From contig PCUL01000426.1 of assembly GCA_002771745.1 (NCBI GenBank), forward strand, positions 71,241 to 121,296: a DNA stretch of 50,056 bases, written 5' to 3'. Made by a program: the position numbers and the translations under genes. A model generated the notes under the pieces. That model was not told the origin of the DNA, searched no databases, and was given only the letters and a program-made list of their open reading frames with translations. The DNA comes from Bacteroidetes bacterium CG18_big_fil_WC_8_21_14_2_50_41_14 (GTDB taxonomy: Bacteria; Bacteroidota; Bacteroidia; Bacteroidales; F082). Every line of letters starts with the position of its first letter. The first letter of the stretch is position 1. Shown here piece by piece: positions 39,301 to 46,057 of this stretch.

Positions 39301-39734
39301 ATTATAATCAAAACTACGCCTACCAAACACTGGCCACCAATATGCGTGGCTTTAACCAAAACATACGCAACGGAAACAGTTTTGTGGTAATCAATACCGA
39401 ACTTCGGTTTCCTGTTTTTCAATATTTTTCGCGCACACCCATCAGTTCAGGATTTTTAAGATCCTTTCAACTGGTTGGTTTCGGCGATATTGGAACCGCA
39501 TGGACAGGCCTCAACCCTTATTCGCGCCAAAATGCCTTGTACACCAATTATATAGATAGTGGTCCGATGCACATTTCGGTTGAAGTACAAAAGGAACCCA
39601 TCGTTGCCGGATTTGGTCTGGGAGCCAGAACCACCGTTTTTGGCTATTTTGTGCGGGGAGATGTATCCTGGGGTGTGGACGATTATCAAGTTACCCGTCC
39701 CGTTTATTATCTTTCGCTTAGTCTCGATTTTTAA
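36372..39734 (+). CDS. Large secreted protein: peptidase-MA-like N-domain (apparently degenerate), TolB/PD40 propeller, C-terminal outer-membrane barrel
   Basis: Signal peptide ending MSAQ; LPEWYRIGLISWLG; propeller repeats (VFNRPILSPDGEMLAYTTNEMGKYKVFIKDLKTGKQKKI, PLLSWHPTGKLLAIVIED); barrel-like C-terminus ending YYLSLSLDF. Confidence 0.8.
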   Translation: MIMSIQQYKLQPKRAFHSVFAMVIVSILFIHIPMSAQFYNGSNQSFGKNRVQYNDFLWTYYKFDDLDTYFYLNGKELAQYAARYATEQIPVIEAKMETILDKRIQFIVFNNLTDLKQSNIGLMTDDKYNVGGVTHIIGSKVFLYFDGNHVNFEEQIRTGIAEVLFNQMMFGGTLTQQVKTATFFSLPEWYRIGLISWLGKDWGVELDNVVRDGILSGRYTKLNNLVGKDATFAGHSLWRFIASQYGTAAVSNIIHMTSMSNSIDKGFMYVTGRSFKMIVKEWKEYYDNEFSQFLENTNLPDHLVKARYKSDVVFNRPILSPDGEMLAYTTNEMGKYKVFIKDLKTGKQKKILRKGVMIDTKTDYSYPLLSWHPTGKLLAIVIEDKGMPWLYLYNLEEKHFTRQILYNVQKINDFAYSDDGRLLAVSATQKGQSDIFIFDIAASSWLKITDDIYSDLSPAFINHSSQIVFSSNRENDTLGKEPGLVVDVPDHFDLFVYDRATHNRILKRITNTPLADESQPKAYGINTISYLSDANGITNNYLAVIDSTVSSVDTAIHYRYFTHVKAITDYSRNIIDHQVVPKAGKQAMTIYHENRYQLYMEEALPYDAIPGLKLTDTKYFQGLRASYETDVKGQKHEPSPKLPVELLLNDSIEAKPPPMARPNIKRFVMVYRDADGNEILGIQPAEGGEGLVGSGTLPGLNGPPSGSELVIPKRLNYNVSYFINDLTSQVDFNYINYGYQPFTGGGSPIYLNPGFNVFFQVGLTDLMEDHRFIGGIRLNTSLINNEYLFSYADLSKQLDKEIVFHRNTIENSDGYSLWRVNTHELFYSLKWPFSEALSLKGTLQYRNEMYVFMATDQINLKIPNGYSNWGGLKMELIFDNTRSLGTNLLLGTRYKVFAEYNQLFAAVQDNKVLHFKQKYNLFVIGADFRHYTKIHRTFIWANRLAASTSFGASPLIYYMGGVDNWLLPVFNTNTPIDYNQNYAYQTLATNMRGFNQNIRNGNSFVVINTELRFPVFQYFSRTPISSGFLRSFQLVGFGDIGTAWTGLNPYSRQNALYTNYIDSGPMHISVEVQKEPIVAGFGLGARTTVFGYFVRGDVSWGVDDYQVTRPVYYLSLSLDF

Positions 39735-39753
39735 TAACACACATGACACACTA

Positions 39754-40128
39754 ATGAAAATGACTCTTTCAATTGTAATCATCCTGATATTAATTGGTTT
39801 ACTGGCAGGTATATTTAGCGGATTAATCGGGATAGGTGGGGCGATCATTATGATACCTGCCCTGGTTTTAATTTTAGGAATGGATCAATACAGCGCGCAA
39901 GGTACCAGCCTGGCCATCATGTTACCACCCATTGGATTGCTGGCCGCATGGAATTATTACAAGGCCGGGGCCCTCGATTTAAGATATGCCATGATTATTG
40001 CCGGCGCATTTTTTATCGGTGGCTATTTTGGTTCAAAATTCGCACTCGGCATTCCCGAGGTCATCCTCCGGAAAGTTTTCGCGGCAATCCTGTTGGTTAT
40101 CGCTGTTAAGATGTTTTTTAGTAAGTAA
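39754..40128 (+). CDS. TauE/SafE family permease, half-length
   Basis: 124 aa: LAGIFSGLIGIGGAIIMIPALVLILGMDQYSAQGTSLAIMLPPIGLLAAWNYYKAGALDLRYAMIIAGAFFIGGYFGSKFA. The track start 39559 overlaps the upstream CDS; ATG 39754 is more likely. Confidence 0.88.
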   Translation: MKMTLSIVIILILIGLLAGIFSGLIGIGGAIIMIPALVLILGMDQYSAQGTSLAIMLPPIGLLAAWNYYKAGALDLRYAMIIAGAFFIGGYFGSKFALGIPEVILRKVFAAILLVIAVKMFFSK

Positions 40129-40369
40129 AACCATTTCAAAATAAAACTGTGCCAAAAATCCAAAAAATATTTTTTTTTTTTAAAAGGATAGATAATCAGC
40201 TAATTTTCCGGGGATTATTTTTTATCAACATGCCCTGTGAATAAATAATCGAGGGCGTTTGAGGATTTGTGTTGTATATTGCCTCACTTAAAAGTCACGC
40301 TCATTTTTTTATAAAAAAGCTGACTTACAAGCATTTGTTTAAACATCATCAATCAACCAGACCATTACT

Positions 40370-43123
40370 ATGGAGAACAATTTGTACTTAAATTTTGACG
40401 AAAAAATCAACAGCGATCCGGTAGGGCAGGATGTAGAGCACAAGAAAGAAAAAAGTTTTTATGATCGGGTTTTAGAAGAAAGAGGGAAATTGGAAATATC
40501 AGAAGAAACTCCGGAAAATTTACCAGCACCTGACCCTCAGGCCGCTGAAGACATGATTAAAAAACCTGCAATGAAACATGAATCCCCGGCCGAGCTAAGA
40601 CATCCTTATACGCATGAAGAGGCTTTTGAAGCAAGTGTGGCCTACTTTGATGGTGATGCCCTGGCGGCCAATGTTTGGATTAATAAATACGCGCTAAAAG
40701 ACAGCAAAGGTCATTTATATGAACTCACTCCTGCCGATATGCACCACAGACTGGCCAAAGAAATTGAACGCATCGAGAAGAAGTACAAAAACCCGCTTAC
40801 CGAAACCGAAATTTTTGAGGTACTCGACCGGTTTAAATACATCATTCCGGCAGGAAGCCCTATGGCAGGAATTGGTAACGAAGAGCAAATATCATCTTTA
40901 TCCAATTGCTTCGTTATTGGTAACGATGGTGCCTCCGATAGTTATGGTGGAATTCTTAAAATCGACCAGGAGCAGGTCCAGCTAATGAAACGCAGAGGTG
41001 GTGTGGGCCACGATCTCACCCACATCCGCCCTGCCGGAAGCCCGGTTAAAAATACGGCCCTTACTTCCACAGGTGTTGTCCCCTTTATGGAACGGTATTC
41101 CAACTCAACACGCGAAGTGGCGCAGGATGGTCGCCGTGGTGCCCTGATGCTAAGCATTGGCATCAAACATCCTGATGCCAAACATTTTATCGATGCCAAG
41201 CTTGAACAGGGCAAAGTAACCGGAGCCAATGTTTCAGTAAAAGTGGACGATGAGTTTATGCGTGCTTTAAAAGATGACACATCCTACATACAGCAATTCC
41301 CGATAAATAGTAAAAATCCATGGGTTCAAAAAGAAATTGATCCGAAAGATTTGTGGAATAAAATCATACACAATGCGTGGGCTTCGGCCGAACCCGGTGT
41401 GCTGTTCTGGGACACCATCATCAAAGAGTCGATTCCCGATTGCTATGCCGATAGTGGTTTTAAAACCGTTTCCACCAACCCGTGCGGCGAAATTCCACTT
41501 TGCCCTTACGACAGCTGCCGATTGCTGGCAATCAATCTCTATAGTTATGTGGAAAACCCGTTTACACCAGAAGCCTATTTTAATGGTGATCTTTTTACCA
41601 AACATACCCACATTGCCCAAAGAATGATGGATGACATTATCGACCTTGAAATAGAAAAGGTAGATGCTATCCTGGGTAAAATTATGGCCGATCCGGAAAC
41701 AGATGAAGTAAAACAGGTTGAAAAGCGGTTATGGGAGAAAATTCGTGAAAAATCAATTCAGGGCAGGCGTACCGGTATAGGCATTACTGCCGAAGGCGAT
41801 ATGCTGGCGGCTCTTGGCTTGCGATATGGATCGGAAGATGGCATCACTTTTTCAACCGAAGTACATAAATTACTGGCCATCGAAGTATACCGTTCGTCAG
41901 TTGAATTGGCTGAACAACGCGGATCGTTTCCCTTGTATAGCACCGAACTTGAAAAAAACAACCCATTTATTGCACGTATCAAAGAAAACGCTCCCAAAGT
42001 ATACGAAAAGATGACCAGAGTTGGTCGCCGGAATATTGCATCATTGACCATCGCCCCCACCGGAAGTATCAGTATCTGTACCCAAACAACCTCCGGCATC
42101 GAACCTGTTTTTATGGTTTCGTATAAACGCAGACGCAAAGTTAACCCCAACGACAGAAATGTACTGGTCAATTTTGTTGATGAGGTGGGAGACGCCTGGG
42201 AAGAGTACCTGGTGTTTCATCCCAAATTTGAAACCTGGCTTCATATAAACGAATATGATGTGGATGAAGTGAAACACATGAACGATGAAGACCTAAATAA
42301 AATTATTGCAAAATCACCTTATTATCAATCCTCCTCGGCCGATATCAACTGGGTAAGCAAAGTGACCATGCAAGGCGAAATTCAAAAATGGGTCGACCAC
42401 AGCATCAGCGTTACGGTAAATGTACCAGAATCAGCAACCGAAGAACTGGTGAGCGAAATCTATATGAAAGCATGGGAAAGTGGTTGCAAGGGGATGACCA
42501 TCTACCGTGAGGGGTCGCGTTCGGGCGTATTGGTCAGTAACGAAAAGAAAAACGACCTTTCGAAAGACGACTTTAACGAAACCAAAGCACCCTCACGACC
42601 AAAGACCCTGGAAGCAGATGTGATCCGGTTCCAGAACAATTATGAAAAGTGGATGGCTGTCATCGGAAAAATCAACGGCAAACCCTATGAAGTGTTTACA
42701 GGGAAAGCAGAAGATTTTTACCTGCCTCCTTACGTTGAATCAGGGTGGGTGGTTAAAATAAAAAACAAGGGAGAACGCACCCGCTACGATTTTCAGTTTG
42801 AAGACCGTCAGGGTTATAAAATTACCGTTCCCGCTTTGTCGCGAAGTTTTGAACAGGAATTTTGGAATTACGCCAAATTAATTTCCGGAGTACTACGCCA
42901 CGGCATGCCCTTGCATTATGTTATCAACTTGATTTCGAACCTGAATTTCCCTGATGACAACATCAATACCTGGAGAAATGGGGTAGTCAGGTCATTAAAA
43001 CGGTATATACCGGATGGCACCAACGCTGTTGATACACGTTGTGGAGCCTGTGGCGAGAATTCAGTAATTTATGAAGATGGCTGCTTAATTTGTAAATCTT
43101 GCGGTCACTCAAAATGTAGCTAA
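40370..43123 (+). CDS. nrdJ: Adenosylcobalamin-dependent (class II) ribonucleoside-diphosphate reductase
   Basis: SSLSNCFVIGNDGASDSYGGILKIDQEQVQLMKRRGGVGHDLTHIRPAGSPV, TNPCGEIPLCPYDSCRL, TIAPTGSISICTQTTSGIEP; C-terminal CGACGENSVIYEDGCLICKSCGHSKC. Confidence 0.94.
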   Translation: MENNLYLNFDEKINSDPVGQDVEHKKEKSFYDRVLEERGKLEISEETPENLPAPDPQAAEDMIKKPAMKHESPAELRHPYTHEEAFEASVAYFDGDALAANVWINKYALKDSKGHLYELTPADMHHRLAKEIERIEKKYKNPLTETEIFEVLDRFKYIIPAGSPMAGIGNEEQISSLSNCFVIGNDGASDSYGGILKIDQEQVQLMKRRGGVGHDLTHIRPAGSPVKNTALTSTGVVPFMERYSNSTREVAQDGRRGALMLSIGIKHPDAKHFIDAKLEQGKVTGANVSVKVDDEFMRALKDDTSYIQQFPINSKNPWVQKEIDPKDLWNKIIHNAWASAEPGVLFWDTIIKESIPDCYADSGFKTVSTNPCGEIPLCPYDSCRLLAINLYSYVENPFTPEAYFNGDLFTKHTHIAQRMMDDIIDLEIEKVDAILGKIMADPETDEVKQVEKRLWEKIREKSIQGRRTGIGITAEGDMLAALGLRYGSEDGITFSTEVHKLLAIEVYRSSVELAEQRGSFPLYSTELEKNNPFIARIKENAPKVYEKMTRVGRRNIASLTIAPTGSISICTQTTSGIEPVFMVSYKRRRKVNPNDRNVLVNFVDEVGDAWEEYLVFHPKFETWLHINEYDVDEVKHMNDEDLNKIIAKSPYYQSSSADINWVSKVTMQGEIQKWVDHSISVTVNVPESATEELVSEIYMKAWESGCKGMTIYREGSRSGVLVSNEKKNDLSKDDFNETKAPSRPKTLEADVIRFQNNYEKWMAVIGKINGKPYEVFTGKAEDFYLPPYVESGWVVKIKNKGERTRYDFQFEDRQGYKITVPALSRSFEQEFWNYAKLISGVLRHGMPLHYVINLISNLNFPDDNINTWRNGVVRSLKRYIPDGTNAVDTRCGACGENSVIYEDGCLICKSCGHSKCS

Positions 43124-43200
43124 TCAAACGCGATAATATTTAAAATAGGATATCCCAATAGTAATAAATACCTGGAAATTAAGAAATAAAACTGATTGGC

Positions 43201-43226
43201 TTGCAGTCGGATAAATCCGACTGCAA
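43201..43226. repeat. REP-like perfect palindrome
   Basis: TTGCAGTCGGAT-AA-ATCCGACTGCAA, 12-bp arms. Confidence 0.75.
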
Positions 43227-43283
43227 TGGATGTCCAATAAATACATTCCTTGTAGATGAATAAAACACAATAAATTTCATTCC

Positions 43284-43310
43284 TTGCAGCCTGGCTTTAG
43301 CCGGCTGCAA
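43284..43310. repeat. REP-like imperfect palindrome
   Basis: TTGCAGCC(T)GGCT-TT-AGCCGGCTGCAA, same TTGCAG/CTGCAA termini as the 43201 element, one bulged T. Confidence 0.75.
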
Positions 43311-43474
43311 CAAAAAAAACCTTCTGCTTAATCATGTTGATTTAGAGTAAGAAAAGTTGTTTTGGCGGTTATTATTTAATTGAAATGTTTCTAAATCATT
43401 AACGTTTATGTGTTATGAGTATTAGTGAGTAATATTTATTTACATTTGCCGTTCTTTTTTTAATAAAAGAAATT

Positions 43475-43562
43475 GGAGAGGTGCTCGAGTGGCTGAAGAG
43501 GCTCGCCTGGAAAGCGGGTATACCCCAAAAGGGTATCGCGGGTTCGAATCCCGCTTTCTCCG
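43475..43562 (+). tRNA. tRNA-Ser (anticodon GGA)
   Basis: GGAGAGG...TTTCTCC acceptor, GCGGG-TTCGAAT-CCCGC T-arm, long variable arm TATACCCCAAAAGGGTATC, anticodon loop CTGGAAA; no encoded CCA. Confidence 0.95.
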
Positions 43563-43582
43563 CAATGAAGTAGAAAAATAAA

Positions 43583-43614
43583 TTGTATTAAACTAAAATA
43601 AATTTTTAACTTTG
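43583..43614 (+). promoter_or_regulatory. Bacteroidota-type promoter (TTG-N21-TAACTTTG) upstream of exbB-like gene
   Basis: TTG 43583-43585, TAACTTTG 43607-43614; ATG at 43661. Confidence 0.5.
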
Positions 43615-43660
43615 TCCAATCGTAAAAGTTAACTAAAACTGATCATCAATTTTTACAAAC

Positions 43661-44482
43661 ATGAGAAAATTAATCGCGTTTCTTACCATCGTTGTTTTGA
43701 TAACCTCGGGTTTATCAAACTACAGTTATGCACAGGCCACCAACACGGAGGACGCTACTCCGGTTGAAGCAGCCGCTGCTGGTGATTCTGTTACACCTTC
43801 TGAAGAAATAGTGCAGGCTGTTGCAACAGTTGCTGAGCCTGAAGTTCAGAAATCATTTCACCAGGTGTTGAAAGAAAAGTTTATTGAAGGTGGCCCCGGT
43901 TTTATGGGAATTGTTTTGCTTGCCCTTATTTTTGGTTTGGCCATCAGCATCGAGCGTATCATCTACCTCAGCATGGCTTCCATTAACACAGGCAAACTCC
44001 TCAAAAACATTGAGGCAGCACTGGATAAAGGTGGCATCGAAAAAGCAAAAGAAGTTCTTCACGACACACGCGGGCCTGTTGCCAGTATCTTTAGCGAAGG
44101 GCTCAACCGTTTCGATGATGGCCTGGGCGAAGTTGAAAAAGCCGTTGTATCATACGGAAGCGTAGTGACCGGACGCCTCGAGGCCGGCGTTAGTTGGATT
44201 TCACTTTTCATTGCCCTGGCTCCTATGCTCGGGTTTATGGGAACTGTAATCGGGATGATTCAGGCTTTCGATGCTATTGCTGCTGCCGGAGATATCTCTC
44301 CAACGGTAGTTGCTGACGGTATTAAAGTGGCATTGTTGACTACCGTTTTCGGTTTGATCGTAGCCATCATTCTTCAAATTTTTTACAATTACATTGTTTC
44401 CAAAATTGAAAGCCTCGTCAACGATATGGAAGACAGCTCCATTGCCTTTATTGATATCCTGTCGCAACACATTAAAAAATAA
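43661..44482 (+). CDS. exbB: MotA/TolQ/ExbB proton channel family protein
   Basis: GFMGIVLLALIFGLAISIERIIYLS, LFIALAPMLGFMGTVIGMIQAFDAIAAAGDISPTVVADGIKVALLTTVFGLIVAI. Confidence 0.94.
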   Translation: MRKLIAFLTIVVLITSGLSNYSYAQATNTEDATPVEAAAAGDSVTPSEEIVQAVATVAEPEVQKSFHQVLKEKFIEGGPGFMGIVLLALIFGLAISIERIIYLSMASINTGKLLKNIEAALDKGGIEKAKEVLHDTRGPVASIFSEGLNRFDDGLGEVEKAVVSYGSVVTGRLEAGVSWISLFIALAPMLGFMGTVIGMIQAFDAIAAAGDISPTVVADGIKVALLTTVFGLIVAIILQIFYNYIVSKIESLVNDMEDSSIAFIDILSQHIKK

Positions 44483-44487
44483 AGATC

Positions 44488-44949
44488 ATGAAAGATAGTA
44501 TTCACTCAATAACAAAAGTGATTTTGATCGTTCTGCTGGCGTTGTCTGTGGTTTCGGGCTTGGCTTTCTATGGCCTGTTTGATTTCAACAGAACTCTCGA
44601 CATGATGATGGGCGATCTGAATAACCCTTATATGAATGAAATCTTTTACTGGTCGGCTATATTGTTGGGTATTATTGTGCTCATCACAATACTCTCACCT
44701 ATTTATAACATTATCCTCAATCCCAAATCCGGGAAAGCCATACTTTTGAGTATTGCCGCTTTTGCCGTTGTTATTATAATAGGTTATGCCCTTGCCGATA
44801 ATGAGTTTTCTGAATATGAACTGGAAAAATTGAAAACCACCGCTGAAGTCTCCACTTATGTAGGTATGGGACTCTATACCACCTACATCACCTTTGGTAT
44901 CACAGTGCTTTCAATTATCTACGCATCCATGGTAAAATTGTTTAAATAA
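44488..44949 (+). CDS. Four-TM membrane protein of unknown function in the exbBD cluster
   Basis: 153 aa, about four hydrophobic segments; 5 nt after the exbB stop, 7 nt before exbD. Confidence 0.8.
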   Translation: MKDSIHSITKVILIVLLALSVVSGLAFYGLFDFNRTLDMMMGDLNNPYMNEIFYWSAILLGIIVLITILSPIYNIILNPKSGKAILLSIAAFAVVIIIGYALADNEFSEYELEKLKTTAEVSTYVGMGLYTTYITFGITVLSIIYASMVKLFK

Positions 44950-44956
44950 TCGCATT

Positions 44957-45535
44957 ATGGCCAGAAAAGCATCCCCTGAAATAAACGCCGGATCGATGGC
45001 AGACATCGCCTTCCTCCTGCTGATCTTCTTCCTTGTGACCACCACCATGGACGTCGACACGGGGATCACCAGGAAGTTGCCGCCACCAGTTGAAAACAAT
45101 GAGGAAGATATAGATGTTAAAGATCGAAATGTATTGAAAATATTAGTCAATAGCCAGGACAGGTTGCTCGTTGATGGAAAACCGGGAGACATCAGTCAAC
45201 TAAAATATAAGGTAATTGACTTTATTACACCACATCCGGGCAATGACGAATATCCTGAAGTTACAACCAAACACATTGATCAATTGAACATGGATATCAC
45301 TGTTTCAAAGGGTATCGTGTCATTGAAAAATGACAGGGGAACCTCGTATGACATGTATATTCAAGTCCAGAATGAGTTGGCGGCTGGTTTTAATGAGTTG
45401 AAAGACAGGTTCTCCATGGAAATGTATGGGCAGAAGTATAGTGCACTAATCGACAATGATAAAATAGACGCGGTAAATGCCGCAGTACCTGTAGCCATTT
45501 CGGAAGCAGAACCTGAAGATATAGGAGGAAAATAA
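44957..45535 (+). CDS. exbD: ExbD/TolR family biopolymer transport protein (copy 1)
   Basis: EINAGSMADIAFLLLIFFLVTTTMDVDTGITRKLPPP. Confidence 0.93.
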   Translation: MARKASPEINAGSMADIAFLLLIFFLVTTTMDVDTGITRKLPPPVENNEEDIDVKDRNVLKILVNSQDRLLVDGKPGDISQLKYKVIDFITPHPGNDEYPEVTTKHIDQLNMDITVSKGIVSLKNDRGTSYDMYIQVQNELAAGFNELKDRFSMEMYGQKYSALIDNDKIDAVNAAVPVAISEAEPEDIGGK

Positions 45536-45536
45536 T

Positions 45537-46007
45537 ATGTCAAGATTTAAATCCAGTAAAAGTAAAGGGTCACCTGGCATTAACACGTCTTCGTTGCCCG
45601 ACATCATTTTCATGTTGCTGTTCTTCTTCATGGTAACTACCGTCATGCGCGAAGTTACACTGAAGGTGAAGACAAAATTACCTCAGGCTACCGAAATTCA
45701 AAAACTCGAGAAGAAATCGTTGGTGAGCTATATTTACATCGGACCCCCTGTGAAATCTGCCCTTTATGGAACCAACTCACGTATTCAGTTGAACGATACC
45801 TTTGCAACAATCGATAATATTCAGGAATTTGTAGCCAAAGAGCGGGAGGATCGCGATGAGGCTGACAAGAAATTCATCACCACCTCACTTAAGGTGGACG
45901 GATTAACAAAAATGGGTATTGTTTCGGATGTTAAACAGGAACTGCGTAAAGCAGGTGCATTAAAAATTAACTACTCAACCCGCAAAGGGAAAAAAGAAAA
46001 GAGATAA
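45537..46007 (+). CDS. exbD: ExbD/TolR family biopolymer transport protein (copy 2)
   Basis: GINTSSLPDIIFMLLFFFMVTTVMREVTLKVKTKLPQA. Confidence 0.92.
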   Translation: MSRFKSSKSKGSPGINTSSLPDIIFMLLFFFMVTTVMREVTLKVKTKLPQATEIQKLEKKSLVSYIYIGPPVKSALYGTNSRIQLNDTFATIDNIQEFVAKEREDRDEADKKFITTSLKVDGLTKMGIVSDVKQELRKAGALKINYSTRKGKKEKR

Positions 46008-46020
46008 AAAACGCGATAAA

Positions 46021-46057
46021 AAAAAGCCTTCATCGATGATGAAGGCTTTTTTTTTTT
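46021..46057. terminator. Bidirectional terminator
   Basis: A-run, GCCTTCATC-GAT-GATGAAGGC (9-bp perfect stem), T-run between convergent exbD and rnr. Confidence 0.92.

Noticed and set aside
39559-39753. N-terminal extension of the TauE/SafE ORF
   Set aside because: Overlaps the end of the upstream CDS in another frame; the ATG at 39754 gives a clean membrane protein.
40261-40290. NrdR-box-like TTGTGTTGTATATTGCC upstream of nrdJ
   Set aside because: Only one half resembles the consensus and there is no second tandem box; too weak to claim.
40137-40369. Cobalamin riboswitch upstream of class II RNR
   Set aside because: Looked for a B12-box (GCCACTG-like) and multi-stem structure; not seen.
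41267-41620. 117-aa and other minus-strand ORFs in nrdJ
   Set aside because: Shadow ORFs of the RNR gene.
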